Notes: generated from the sequence alone by a model not told the origin. 64,000 nucleotides of DNA from Anadara kagoshimensis (GCA_021292105.1 CM037864.1:13253898-13317897); one strand, 5' to 3'; counted from the stretch's first letter, positions 23,482 through 36,263 are shown. Made by a program: numbers and translations.

Positions 23482-24163
23482 ATTAAAAGGACAACTCATA
23501 AAGTTTATATTTAATATGGTTTTTTTATTCCAAAGTTTCAAATGAAAATGACATACAACATTGAACACATGCACATCACAAATATGATTGTTATGATACA
23601 GTAAACATTAAACATATCATAATATGGTTGCAAGAAAACTTGTACCCAACCTGAAACAATTTGTACTCATGTGATTTTTAAATCAAGACAACTTGTACCC
23701 AACAAGAGACAACTCGTACCCAGGAAAAGAATTTATTTTTTTTATTAAAAACTTACTTAGTATTAATTTCACCATCAAAGAACACACACAAACATCGAAG
23801 TTTACAAATATCCTCCAGGAATTCAGTTGGAAGAGAGGAAATATTAGCAGTAAGTGCATGTTCTTGATTGATAAAGAAATTATTTATGGGCGGTGATAGT
23901 GGTTTTCTAGTAATTGCTTATAATTTTCAAAGAAATAAATAATTCAAAGATAAAAACATGATTTAAATTTCCTTAGATTAAAAAGAACGCCATTAATTTT
24001 CTTCAATTGTTTTCTTGAATGTGTCTTATCTCGGTTGGGTATGAGATGTCTTGAGTATGAATTGTCTTGAAATTGGTACCAGTTGTTTTGGATAGAAGTT
24101 GTCTGATACTTCATAGTAATTATTATGAAGTATAAAGATCAAAAAGTTTCAATTTAATGTATA

Positions 24164-24382
24164 GGCAAACAACATTGACCTGTCTGCTTGACCTTTCATT
24201 AGGAATATTCATATATAATGATCAACCCAGTAAATGTGTAGTATTAAGATTCAACTTAAATACATATATATAAACAATGTAGGTTTCTCTATAGTGTAGA
24301 CTATATACCTAAATGAACTGAACCATGATAAAATATTTAATTCAAGGTCAATCAGACAAGTCAATGTTTTTTTCCTATACAG
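24164..24382. mobile_element. MITE with TGACCTGTCTGCTTGACC ends
   Basis: Left TATAGGCAAACAACATTGAC, right GTCAATGTTTTTTTCCTATA, inverted over about 38 bp; about 219 bp in all. Confidence 0.75.
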
Positions 24383-24399
24383 CAAAACCTTAACAATAA

Positions 24400-25414
24400 C
24401 TTTGCCTATTTGGTTATCACAACACTATTTTCATATGCTTCTCTATTACTTTGCCACTTCATTTATGTCCACACTAGTATTTTGCAACACCTCTCTGTAA
24501 CTTTCCCACTTTGCTTATCACCAAACTTTTTTGCAATGCCTCTGTAACTTTTCCACTTCACTAATCACTTCACCATTTTGTAGTTCCCCTCTATAACTTT
24601 CTACTTCATTTTCTGTCACACTATTTTGTAATGCCCCTCTATATAATTTTTCAACTTCATCTATCACCACACTATTTTGTAATGCCCCTCTATAACTTTG
24701 CTCATTACAATTTTATAATGCCCCACAATAACTGCAAAAACATCAATATTTCAATTCTATGAATGCAATTTGACATGACAATGATAATATAAACCTATAG
24801 CAAATAAAAATTTATACAGATATTTATGTATGGCAGTGTAATATTAATGTACCTAATTATCTTGAATTGTCTTTAATTTCAAAAGTCAAATATTTATTCT
24901 ACATAAGCATCCAATATAACTTTTCACTGCATTCAAAACAATCTTTTTTGCACATTAATATTGGAAAGGAGTATGTTTGTACTTCAATATCAGAACTTGT
25001 TTCAAATTTCATATGGTATAAACACTACCTACACAAATGACACCAAACACCACTGGCTTCACAACAAGCTGTTCAGTTTGTTCATTCTTTCCTTTTAGGC
25101 ACCTTACATCACACCAAAAGTCAATGTTATTACATTATTGACAGGATTAATTCTTTCTGAGCACCAAACATTGCTTATGATATTATAAAACATTAATCAA
25201 CTTGTAAAGGGTTCAATTTTCCTGTTTGGGCACCAAATTTTATAGCATTACCCCAAGAAATACATACATGTACTTTAATTTGAGCACCAAATATTGCTCT
25301 ATGGTATTCTAAAACATAATTGAATTTGTAATGAGTTCATTTTTCTTTTTAGGACACCACACATATTTTTATAGTACTACTTCAATAAGTTTATGTTCAA
25401 TTTGTCAACAACAG
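24400..25414 (-). repeat. Degenerate tandem repeats downstream of the 25415 exon
   Basis: From about 24410 to 24740 a unit of about 60 bp recurs (ACACTATTTTGTAATGCCCC, TCTATAACTTT). From about 25155 the box GAGCACCAAACATTGCTTAT is repeated at roughly 25160, 25217, 25285 and 25350, matching GGGCACCAAACATTGCTTTA within the exon tail (about 25427). The second part is clearly exon-derived; the origin of the first is unknown. Confidence 0.7.
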
Positions 25415-25677
25415 TTATTCTTTTGGGGCACCAAACATTGCTTTATGGTACTCCAAAAAGCAGTTTCTATCAGAAAGTGGACTACACAAGGGAGTATCAC
25501 ACTCTTCACATTTATGTCGGACTTTAACCGTATATCCACATTTAGTCCTCCCTTGGGTTAGTCTACAATACAAGCACCCTCCACGCTTCGGGTTCCGAAC
25601 CAGACTGTGGCCTGTTATTGGGTCCGTGTATAAGACAATATCGCTAGCCTGTTGTGGTTTCAACTTGGGATCCAAAG
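25415..25677 (-). CDS. Alternative 3'-terminal exon, piggyBac-type zinc finger
   Basis: The acceptor is GCTTTCAG at 25678-25685; CT completes the split codon, so with a donor exon ending in G the junction residue would be Ala rather than the usual Glu. About 87 residues follow, with Cys 35/38, 57/60, 65, 73 and His 78. An additional Cys sits in the loop (RTKCGY), where sister exons have Ser. The core is CEECDTPLC, with Thr in place of the usual Val. The leader matches the 22797 exon. The tail is AMFGAPKE; the DNA for this tail recurs in degenerate form downstream at 25150-25420. Confidence 0.83.
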
Positions 25678-25689
25678 CTGAAAGCAAAT

Positions 25690-26602
25690 AAAAGTTTTGA
25701 AATGAGTAGTGGCATACTTGTAATAATGCACTTTATATATTTTTTAAGGTCATGCAATACACAACTTTAAGTAAAATATTATATATATACAGGCTCATAA
25801 GTGGTTGACAGCTGTGGATGTTCACAGGCCCTTGATACCATAAAGAAATCATCCTATGTCTAAAGGATTGGGACATCAGATGATTTTTTTTATCGTATCA
25901 AGTGCCTGTGAATATAACTACTATAAATTAAGAAATTCTGTCTTTCACTGAGGTCATTTGCAATTTTTCACTATTTATTTTCTTTAATGGCAGTTTAAGC
26001 TTAATATCGCACAAAGTCTGATTCAAATTTAGCCCAATTTATCAAACAACTGTTAAATTTCCAATACAACTTTATAAGATCTTCAAGCTACATCTTTATG
26101 CATATTCTGTTATTGTCAATACTCAAAACCATGAAGTTTGACCTTACAACACACATCTCAAAACCCTAAGACATATGTAACAGTTATCACCACATTCACA
26201 TCTTATTTCTAAAATTTAAACTTAATATGTGTAAAAATATTTTTTCAACCACATTTCATTGAATGATCTATTACAGAATCCAAGCATTCTCATCATTTTT
26301 ATTTAGGAATTTTTAATTTTTTGTGTCACTGATCACTGTGGATTTTTTTGTCCATCATGGCAATGCCACAAGCAAAGTTTTAATTTTACTGACTCCTACA
26401 TGCCATTAAAAAGTTTTAGTAAAGTTGCTTTATAAATTGAAGCTGGGCTCAAGGCATAAGCTCACATGACTTTTAAGGGTGATTTTTAAAAATGACAGCA
26501 AGGTTGGCTCATAAATAATCACACATGGCTGTGTTACAGGGCGATGTAAAAAAAAGAGAAGGCAAAACTCATTTTATAACCTCAAAACCTACTATGTTAT
26601 CA
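25690..26602. other. Intron, nothing recognised
   Basis: An inverted pair of short segments, CAGGCCCTTGATACCAT-like at 25825 and ATCGTATCAAGTGCCTGTG at 25893, could form a hairpin of about 90 bp. Otherwise nothing. Confidence 0.45.
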
Positions 26603-27105
26603 TCACTGGTGGTGGTGCATGTGCAGTGTCAGCTGTATTTTCTGTGGATAAGCTTTCCCACATATCTCACATCGGTAAGGGCATTCTCCTGTGTGGAGCC
26701 TCATGTGAATCTTCAAACTTCCTTTGTGTGCAAATGTTTTCTTACAAATGTCACATTCAAAACCATCACAATTCTGACCTCCCATTCCAAATGGATCTGA
26801 ACTTTGACCTTTCATTCCAAACTGATTTGAACTTTGACCTCTGATCCCATGTTGACTGTCACCCCAGTAAGGTGATGCTGTTCTGGCTTTGTGTGACTGT
26901 GATATTTCAGAAGACTCGCCAACTGTATTCTCATTTCCTACATAACTAATGTTGCTGTTCTCAAACTCGTCCGAGGATAAACTAGACCCATGATGTCTTT
27001 GTCTTGATAGAAAGGTTGATGTATCCACGGCAACCAATGGCTGAGAATACCCGTCTCCGACAGCTTCCACTGTTTCTGGATACCTATATTCTTTTTTACA
27101 TTTAT
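26603..27105 (-). CDS. Alternative 3'-terminal exon, two classical C2H2 zinc fingers
   Basis: The acceptor is ATTACAG at 27106-27112 and AT completes the split codon, phase as in all other exons. It encodes about 167 residues. Residues 1-115 are polar and Ser-rich and include a degenerate 10-11-residue repeat (GQSSNQFGMK, GQSSDPFGMG, then GQNCDGF). Two fingers follow: CDIC...H-x3-H at about 118-138 and CEIC...H at about 146-166, joined by HTGECPY, close to the classical TGEKP linker. This differs from the other eleven C2H2 exons, which use an H-x-PP linker and a KFRW second finger, so it is a separate lineage or a different capture. The exon sits among piggyBac-type exons. A TATAAA-like signal is about 30 bp past the stop. 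The 31-bp minisatellite begins about 105 bp upstream of the acceptor, in the intron. Confidence 0.82.
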
Positions 27106-27209
27106 CTGTAATATAAATAACAAACCTTCTCTTTATTTCCAAATTATTTTTATGACGTGTGTGTATTTTGTGTAACAATGTTTATTATGTTTGCATATAT
27201 AAATCTAAT

Positions 27210-28264
27210 ATTACTTCACCAATTTGACAAGGATTAAGATATTACTTCACCAATTTGACAGGGATTCAGATATTACTTCACCAATTTGACAGGGATTAAG
27301 ATATTACTTCACCAATTGGACAGGGATTCAGATATTACTTCACCAATTGGACAGGGATTCAGATATTACTTCACCAATTGGACAGGGATTCAGATATTAC
27401 TTCACCAATTGGACAGGGATTCAGATATTACTTCACCAATTTGACAGGGATTAAGATATTACTTCACCAATTTGACAGGGATTAAGATATTACTTCACCA
27501 ATTGGACAGGGATTAAGGTATTACTTCACCAATTGGACAGGGATTCAGATATTACTTCACCAACTGGACAGGGATTCAGATATTACTTCACCAATTGGAC
27601 AGGGATTAAGGTATTACTTCACCAATTGGACAGGGATTAAGATATTACTTCACCAATTTGACAGGGATTAAGATATTACTTCACCAATTGGACAGGGATT
27701 AAGGTATTACTTCACCAATTGGACAGGGATTAAGATATTACTTCACCAATTAAACAGGGATTCAGATATTACTACACCAATTGGACAGGGATTAAGGTAT
27801 TACTTCACCAATTGGACAGGGATTAAGATATTACTTCACCAATTAAACAGGGATTCAGATATTACTTCACCAATTGGACAGGGATTAAGGTATTACTTCA
27901 CCAATTGGACAGGGATTAAGGTATTACTTCACCAATTGGACAGGGATTAAGATATTACTTCACCAATTTGACAGGGATTAAGATATTACTTCACCAATTG
28001 GACAGGGATTAAGATATTACTTCACCAATTGGACAGGGATTAAGATATTACTTCACCAATTGGACAGGGATTAAGGTATTACTTCAATAATTGGACAGGG
28101 ATTAAGATATTACTTCACCAATTGGACAGGGATTAAGACATTACTTCACCAATTGGACAGGGATTAAGGTATTACTTCAATAATTGGACAGGGATTTAGA
28201 TATTACTTCACTAATTGGACAGGGATTAAGACATTACTTCACCAATTGGACAGGGATTAAGATA
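27210..28264. repeat. 31-bp minisatellite, about 34 copies
   Basis: Unit ATTACTTCACCAATTGGACA plus GGGATTAAGAT, strictly 31 bp with point variants (TTGGACA/TTGACA/TAAACA, TTCAGAT/TTAAGGT). There are no spacers, so it is not a CRISPR array. It lies in the intron about 105 bp upstream of the 26603 exon's acceptor. Confidence 0.97.
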
Positions 28265-30959
28265 AAGTGGGACGCAGTAGCCCATGGTCTAGTATGTCTG
28301 TTCATTTATTAATATTATAACGTCTTTTCCGAAATATTTGCTATATGACTGCATCTCTCTTCAATGAAACATGCAGATGCAATTTGAATTTGGCACGCAC
28401 CACACTATCTTGCATTACCCCTTGAAATAAAATGCTCAGAATGTCATTTCTTAAATGAACTGAGCTCCAACTCAAAATAGTTAAGATTTATACCTGCCAA
28501 TGGTTCTTGACAATAGCTATTTACACCATAGCTGTAAAGAAGTGTTAATAAAACTAAATTTACTAATACATAAACAAAATATAATTCTGAGTAGTACAAA
28601 AGCTTTAACATTTTTAAAAAGTTTTAAAATTTGATGGCATTTTGATTACTATATTGACTACTTACAAAATCTTAAGATTTCTGGAAGAAATCATTGATGA
28701 ATTTAAAGTCATTTAGTCAGTTGTTCTATATCCTACTTATGCATTCACAGTGACAAAGCTACAAAACCTACATACACTCTAGCCAATCAACATCAGACCT
28801 GGGGGTCCAAATCAAGTATATTCAATAAAGGTCTATTTGTTCAGTTTTGGAAGGCTTTTTTCACAATATGTATAGTAACATCACTGATATATGTTATCAA
28901 GTGGTTAAAACTGCTGTCAATTTGATGATGTTAAGGACCATAGGTTTAAAACCCCTGCAACCAGGCTGTTTGGCATGTCCTTCAACAAGACAATGAATTT
29001 GACAGTACTTCAGTTTACCCAGCTTCTAAATTTACCAGCAAATACACTCAAGGTTACAGTAACTTTGGGTTGGATTGATGTTCCATCCAAGAAGACAATG
29101 TATACACTTTACATCACTAAAATCAACCACATACATACTGGTCCAAGTTCAAATCACAATCCCATAGGCAAAGTTAAAAATTTTGAAAACTTGCAAATTA
29201 AGTTAAACATGTCAACTTTCAGAAGGGAAATGAAGCCAGGTGCTTCAGAGTGGAAACCTCTGGGTGTTCCAGAATGGGAAACCCGAGATATGCATCATGA
29301 AGTATTTTTAACTTTTTAACAATAATTTCAAAAAAGGTTTTTGTATGTTTCATTTATTCATTAGAAAGCAAATACTAACAATAATACAATCATAAGCAGT
29401 TTATATATGTCATATGTAAGCAATACTACAATAATGAAAATACAAGCCAATTACAAAATATTGTCCTACAAACTCCATCTTACAAATACGAAAAATCTAC
29501 AAACGCCATCTTACAAATACCAAAAACCTATCACCATCTGTCTAAGATACACAAAAACACAATTACAAACAAGTAACAAGTTATTACTGAAATACGGTGG
29601 GTGTCCTCAAAACAAACCCCAGATGGTAAACCCCCAACCATATGCAGTTGAGGGGGGGGGGGGGCAAGGAGAGAGACAAAATAACTTGGTAACAAATACA
29701 TACATGTATGAAGAGCATATTTGATTTATCAAAATCTAACCCACTACAGGAACAAAACATATCTTTTCTACAACATATGAATGTATAAAACATATAAAAT
29801 AAGCATATTAAGATAATGATGAGATAATGATTGATCTTGAAAAAATAACAATAGCTACATATAATTAATTCCTGTACATATATATCTTTTTTTTATTTTC
29901 AATATTTCTTGTTTTTGTTTCTTTGAAAATTATTTAAATTTTAAGTAGTTTATAGACTATATACAGTGAAACCTGTTATGCCAAACACATGTGAAACTTT
30001 TCAAAAGAAAAGCATTTAAAAAACAACAAGAACTTCTACAGCCACTACCTTCATTTAAATTACCTTGAAGCCTCTCTAAACTGATAACAGTGCACATTCT
30101 GCTGAGACAGGTGTTTGTTTTATACAGGTTAACTGATTGAACCATGTAAATGGTCGGTATTAAAAAAGTTGTTCAGTTTATACATGTTTACCATTTCTTC
30201 AGGGTTTTGGTTTTCACAGGTTCCATGGCAGGGGTCAAAATTCCCCAAGCCCCAAGGTCTTGAACCTATTGATTTTACTCTGGGACCCTTTAAACTGCAA
30301 AAGTCTGATGGACCTGCCATTTTATCAGGATAAAACATGTACTTCTTTTTCTAATATGATAACATAATTGCGCATGGACCTTTCCATAATGATAATGGAC
30401 TTTCCAAACCTTACAATTGACTTTCCGAATTTAAGACAAAAGTTCCTGGACTTTCCATTAAAAAACATAATTTTAAACCCCTGAACTGTAGTTTTTTCCC
30501 ATTTATATGACTACAAAACAGCAATACCCAGTTAAAATCACAACATCATCAACATACAAAACATTTCTAGATCTAAAACTGACAATTTTAAATCAACTGA
30601 CTTTGGTTTATCTTACAAATCATTTTATTTTCTGACCCATAAAATATTATTCTTTACATGGCTCCATATACTGTATCTAGAGATTTATAGGTCGTCCACG
30701 ATCTGATAGCAAAGTATATAGCAAGTCTATTTCAATACTAGAGTAACTGTAACGAATAAAGCGCGAGACATCATGATTATACACATACAGTGATATGCTA
30801 CTTGCACCTATAACCCATCCATGTTTATAAACACTCTGCCATCAGATCATGGACAAACTATACAGATAATGCACCAAATACAAACAAAATATCATGGATT
30901 TGTTGCTGCAGTTTTGCACCAGGTTTGGAACTACAATATAAGGTACTAAATTGTTCTTA
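28265..30959. other. Intron, no convincing gene
   Basis: A plus-strand frame of 114 codons at 28975-29319 has no recognisable domain. Poly-G is at 29650-29664. A repeat at 30160-30345 (ACTGCAAAAGTCTGATGGAC) is the inverse of 56300-56400. Confidence 0.5.
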
Positions 30960-31680
30960 CAATAAGATTTGCAAAAAAAGTTTGCAGTATTTTTGCACCA
31001 AAATAAGCACAAAGGTCTTTGGATTCATTGCACCAATAAACAAAATTGTTGCATCAATATATGCACTTAAGTCTATGTAAATGGACCACTTATATATGTA
31101 CAAAAGTCTATGGAGTTGTTGCACCAATATATGAAAATACTGCACAAATATATGCACTTAAGTCTATTAAAATGGACCACTTATATATGTACAAAAGTCT
31201 ATGGAGTTGTTGCACCAATATATGAAAATGTTGCACCAATATTTGCACTAAACTCTATGGAAATGGCACATTTAAAGTATGTACAAAATCCTGAAAATGT
31301 TGCACCAATATTTGCACTAAACACTATGGAAATGGCACACTTAAAATATGTACAAAAGTCTATCGAGTTGTTGCACCAATATATGAAAATGTTGCACCAA
31401 TATTTACACTGAACTCTATGGAAATGGAATACTTAAAATATGTACAAAGTCTATGGAGTTGTTGCACCATATTATGAAAATGTTGCACAAATATATGCAC
31501 TAAACTCTATGGAAATGGCACATTTAAAACATGAACATATAAGATGATCCTGAAAATGTTGCACCAATATATGCACTAAAGTCGTTGGAAATAACACACT
31601 TAAAATATGTACAAAAGTCTATGAGGTTGTTGCACCAAATAAATGCACAAAATACTAAGGAATTGTTACACCAAGATATG
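30960..31680. repeat. Degenerate tandem repeats with GTTGCACCAATAT box
   Basis: The box TTGTTGCACCAATATATGAA and the block ACTCTATGGAAATGGCACA recur about ten times in roughly 90-100-bp units. The array directly follows the 31723 exon stop, but I could not show that it derives from the exon. Confidence 0.85.
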
Positions 31681-31722
31681 AAAAAAAACTTGTAGCTGAG
31701 GTCAGCTAAAATTACTGAGCCT

Positions 31723-31979
31723 TTACTTAGTAATAAAGGAGGTTTCTCCTAAGACTAACTTATGGTAGTCAATAAAACAACTCCGGCCTTGCCGAGGACT
31801 ACACAATGGTACCTCACACAGAGAACATTTACATCTGGGTATAACAAAATTTCCTGACTTAGTTTTGATGTTGTTTATTCGACACATGGCACATGGACCA
31901 CGTTTGGGGTTGTTGGTAATAACATGGTCTCCGTATTGTGTGGACAATGTAAGCTCCCTTGCTCTGGTAGGTATAATTT
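31723..31979 (-). CDS. Alternative 3'-terminal exon, piggyBac-type zinc finger
   Basis: The acceptor is CCTTTCAG at 31980-31987; AA completes the split codon. About 85 residues are encoded with Cys 30/33, 52/55, 60, 68 and His 73. The loop reads IKTKSGNFV, the core CSLCEVPLC then CFIDYH, and an extra Cys precedes the third ligand (RCKC). The NNPKRG motif before the first Cys links it to the 22797 and 25415 exons. Open reading runs about 60 codons upstream of the acceptor, but this part has the composition of intron and I exclude it. A repeat array (30960-31680) follows the stop but is not obviously derived from this exon. Confidence 0.82.
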
Positions 31980-31989
31980 CTGAAAGGAA

Positions 31990-32829
31990 ACCAAAAGGTA
32001 AAATTTTTACAAATATGCCATAAATTTTGGTTATTCTAACTACCAGTGTAAAGAAGTAGTCATTATATAATTTTTGAACACATACAATGAATCTTGGATA
32101 CAAATAATGAACTCTTGAATACAAGCAAGCTGGCATACATGTATATAGCATTTCAGCCAAGCAAATATACAGACAGATGCATGGTATAAAATATACATTT
32201 CTACTGAAATGCTAGTTGCTATCAGTTCATAAACTGTTTATTGTTGCAGTTAAAACTATTATATTGTTTCATTACACTCAATATTTAAATTGTCATTTAT
32301 TTTATTTTTCTGTCTTCTTGTGTCAAATCCTCAAAAAATTTAGTTTTATCTAGGAATATGCTGATGATAACTAATAATTGATTGTGACTAGTTTAACTGA
32401 TAAGTGCTTGATTCCAGTACTGAATAATTGATGATTGGTTCCCTGATTGGTAGGAAGAAACTAGGTGCAGAGAACAAGAAATAGCACAAGGTAATGGCTG
32501 CTGCAGTTCTAAGTGGAATGTTTTTCTCATTCCCTGGATCTAAAACTAGATGCAGGTACTGGCTGTGTTTTCATTATTGGCCAAAGTTAGACACATATTT
32601 CAAAATGGAAAATGCCATGATTTCACAACAATACCTAATCTAAAGTCTGAAATTCCACCATATTCCTGTTCTTTTTGTACATGTTCATTTTCTATGCCAT
32701 TATTACATAACCAATTATTTTCAATTATATTTACTTGAGACGTTTTGATCATCATACTTTGAAAACCCACCCAATATACCAATCACCAGTTTCATCACAA
32801 GCAATATCTTAATTCTCATTTATATAAGC
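31990..32829. other. Intron, nothing recognised
   Basis: AT-rich, no exon or named repeat. Confidence 0.45.
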
Positions 32830-33330
32830 AACACTGAATATCAACCACTGATCCTCAATTAATTTGAATTCTCACTACTGAATATCCATCACTGATCATC
32901 TTAAAGTATACGATTAATTTCATAGCGCACTAAATTTGAGTTCTCACTACTAAATATCCATCACTGATTCTCTTAAGTATATGATTAATTTCATAGCACA
33001 CTAAATTTGAGTTCTCACTACTGAATATCCATCACCGATTCTCTTAAGTATACGATTAATTTCATAGCACACTAAATTTGAATTCTCACTACTGAATATC
33101 CATCACTGATCATCTTAAAGTATACGATTAATTTCATAGCACACTAAATTTGAATTCTCACTACTGAATATCCATCACTGATCATCTTAAAGTATACGAT
33201 TAATTTCATAGCACACTAAATTTGAATTCTCACTACTGAATATCCATCACTGATCATCTTAAAGTATATGAATAAATTTTATAACACACTATATGAATTT
33301 GAATTCTCACTACTGAATATCCATCACCGA
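32830..33330 (-). repeat. 71-72-bp tandem array running into the 33324 exon
   Basis: The box ACTGAATATCCATCACTGAT recurs with AATATCC at 32881, 32953, 33024, 33095, 33167, 33239 and 33316. The last unit (CATCACCGATCCTCCTGTTT) contains the exon's stop codon and final codons. Confidence 0.92.
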
Positions 33331-33625
33331 TCCTCCTGTTTATACACTTCTGCTGGAAGATATTGCAAGGGCAGCGATTCACGATTCTCAAATATCATTT
33401 TATGGTACATGTAAAAACAGTTTCGGCATTTCTGACTACACAAGGGTACATCACAAACTGAACATTTTAAACTTGTCTTGACCCACCAGCCGGACCGTGT
33501 TTTAGTCCGACTAAGAGAACAAGCCAAACAGTGTTTCCGTCCCTCCAAGCTGACTAGTTTATGCTCTCGGATTGTGTTTATGGCCATTGCCGTACCGCCA
33601 ACATTTTCAATGGTCTGAACAGATT
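33324..33625 (-). CDS. Alternative 3'-terminal exon, piggyBac-type zinc finger
   Basis: The acceptor is GCTTTCAG at 33626-33633, AA completes the split codon, and about 100 residues are encoded. Ligands are Cys 33/36, 55/58, 63, 70 and His 75, with the loop RTKTRSGWW and core CSVCDVPLC. The loop before CFYMYH is six residues and carries an extra Cys (QKCRNC), giving a choice of ligand. The tail of about 25 residues ends in a charged stretch. The last codons and the stop lie inside the final unit of a 71-72-bp tandem array that continues downstream (32830-33330), so the array seems to have grown from the exon end, or the exon end was replaced by it. Confidence 0.83.
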
Positions 33626-33633
33626 CTGAAAGC

Positions 33634-36027
33634 ATAAACAAGTATCTGTATCAGAACTATAAATCTAGTATTTTCAAAATCCTTAAAACGATTTCTAAAC
33701 AAATTCACAAAGACTTCAATAAATATACTTTATCTATTTTTGAAAATTCTATACATCTATATATTGTCAAAAATAATTCAAATATGTATAACAAAATGTA
33801 TGTCGAAATGCCATGGGTCTATATGTTTTGCTCAAGAAGAACTTTTTGGGTTTTTTTTCAGGATGTATTTGAAAAGAGAATGATTTGGTGATATGTAAAA
33901 AGACTGTTGCAACACATACCAAAAATTCATTAATAGTCTAATCATTCTAGTAGAAAAATAACTAAACTCAGAACCAATTGCAACAGACTTTATTTTTGCA
34001 TCAGAATATTACCTATTTAGGGAAAAAATCCCCAGCAATCTAAGTATGGGGAATTGGGGAAAATAAATCCAATAGAGGTACTTGCAAATTATGGTCTGTA
34101 AAGTAGAAAATCAAACCAACTGTTCACAGTCCTTAAATCTCGTCTGTACCACCCCCCTCCCCAAATAGGATTTTAGATTCCACTTTACAAATGTGAGAAA
34201 AGAATTGAAGCAAAACCTTGTCACATTAATAATGGGATTTGCTAGCATACCATGTGACCAATGCCTCCTTAGTTTGTGTGAAATGTCTTAGTATAATGTT
34301 GTTTTTACCAGAAAAAGTTAAATGATAAATTATAGGAATATCCAATGGAAATAAGTTTCATATCCAATAGAAAAAACAGTTTCAAATAAATGTTACAGTG
34401 TGTCACATGGTATGCTGGCGAATCTCAATGACAGGATGGTTTCTTTCTCAAATATCTAAATTTCATCTGTCTGGCAAGGCATGGAAGTATCTAGTACTCA
34501 ATCTACATACATGACCATTGAAATGTTCATTGCAACATGCAAGATGAACATCAACAATAAGTATCATATAGTTATGAACTATATTATCATATGACGTTGA
34601 ATGTGCAAGTTTCATAGAAAATATTTTCAGAAACTTTTTTAATTTCAGAAATTAATATATGAAGGCAATGGTAGGGCAGAATAATATTTTATACCTCAGT
34701 CAAGATTATTTTGTCCAGGGACAGCTCTTGAATGGAGTGGAGAGTGCAGTAAGAGTTGTTTATGCCTTTAGTCACTTCTTTTACTTATATCAAAACAGTC
34801 AATTTTGGGGTGGCGGAGGAAGCAACAATGCCTTGAGAAAACCCATGACCTTTTAACAAGCAAATTGACATTTTTTTTTAATGTACTATGAACTGCCAAA
34901 GCTGGATTCAACATTAATTTAAATGCGAGAGGTACTTTTTATGTCTTGGTAATATCAATCCTTTGGTAGGCTTGTTGGTTCAATGTTGTTTTGCATCACA
35001 TCAACAATTTTTCAGCTATTCATAACAAAACAATTTTTATTAATCTTGAGGAAAAAACTAAACACAGGTTTGTGTGGTGTACAAGTTTGTTTAAGTGTTT
35101 ATGATCTCCATTGTAAAGTCTGTCAGCAATATTTTGACCGTGTGTTTATAAACATGGAAGAGTTTATATATAATGTCTATTAGATATAGATTAGTGTTTA
35201 TAAACACTGCCAAAATATTGCTGACGGACTATATAATGCTAGTGTTGAAGATAGAACTCGGACTACTCAGTCCATTATACTGGTACTGAGCCAAACAGTC
35301 CTACAGCAAAGAAACCCCCTTTCTCACTTGATGTCAACCAAGGGGAAAACTTACAGCAAAGAGACTTTAGTTCTGAAGGCTAACTCTTTAACAACTTTGC
35401 TACTCTGACCCCCACTTTGTCATTAGAGCCTCTGTAGAATACTGACATCGATACTGTGTCACTGTGATAATATGCCAGTGGGAACTTCATACCACCTCTC
35501 GAATATATCATTTTGTTACCCTTCAAAGAAATTTCTTGCATAGTGATTGGTTAACTTGCCGGGGTACATGGAACTATGTCCGGAACTCTGCCGGGGTACA
35601 TGAACACACGCGACGTTTAGGGGTAAAAGGGAAGTAACTCGTACATTGCAGTCGTCTAGTTATGGTAAACAAACATGGTGACAACATAAACAAGTCACAC
35701 AAAATATGAAAAGGCAGTTAAAAAGATCCAACTGGTAACGCTTTGAAGGGTGACAAAAACGTTATACGGGTCAGGGTATATAAATCTTTGACTGGGTACA
35801 TCGGGGCCGTGTAACCTGTCAAAGCCCTGTATAACTTATAATATAGTTTTATTATGTATAAAACATCCACAAAATACTTTATAAGCAATTTCTTTATTTA
35901 TCCCAACTATGATACAAGATACATGTATAAATTTTATTAAACAAAAACTATTTGTGCAAATGAAAAACAAGTAAATAGGTGATACAAATTATAGTTTACA
36001 AGAATTTCCACTTTAAGTTCACCTTTA
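33634..36027. other. Intron, nothing recognised
   Basis: No exon. A complementary pair, GTCTGTCAGCAATATTTTGA near 35115 and CAAAATATTGCTGACGGACT near 35211, could form a stem. Confidence 0.45.
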
Positions 36028-36263
36028 TAGTGTGTCAAGTATGACCTGGCTCTTTGACCTTTAATTTTGAAATCCAAACAGACATGTCCATTGTGTAATA
36101 TAGAGGCTATATAAAGTTGATATATAAGGATAGATGATAGTAATACTGGGTATCAGATGTTTATGGTAATGAAACACATTATCTTACCTAAATCACACAG
36201 TCTATTAGTCCAATCTAATATTTAAATTAAAGGTCAAACGGTCAGGTCAAACTTGACACACTA
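36028..36263. mobile_element. MITE with TAGTGTGTCAAGT ends (copy 2)
   Basis: 236 bp, from TAGTGTGTCAAG to CTTGACACACTA, with inverted ends of about 38 bp including TTTGACCTTTAATTT. Homologous throughout to 13720-13951. Confidence 0.88.

Noticed and set aside
27210-28264. Regular direct repeats that could suggest a CRISPR array
   Set aside because: The 31-bp units are contiguous with no unique spacers, and the genome is eukaryotic; it is a minisatellite.
28975-29319. Plus-strand frame of 114 codons
   Set aside because: No domain, no splice context, biased composition and wrong strand; likely chance in intron sequence.
30129-30338. Minus-strand frame of 69 codons with several Cys
   Set aside because: The DNA is part of a dispersed repeat found inverted at 56165-56400, and the Cys spacing fits no zinc module.
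31988-32160. Upstream extension of the 31723 frame with a Cys/Tyr-rich stretch
   Set aside because: It precedes the acceptor and has intron composition.
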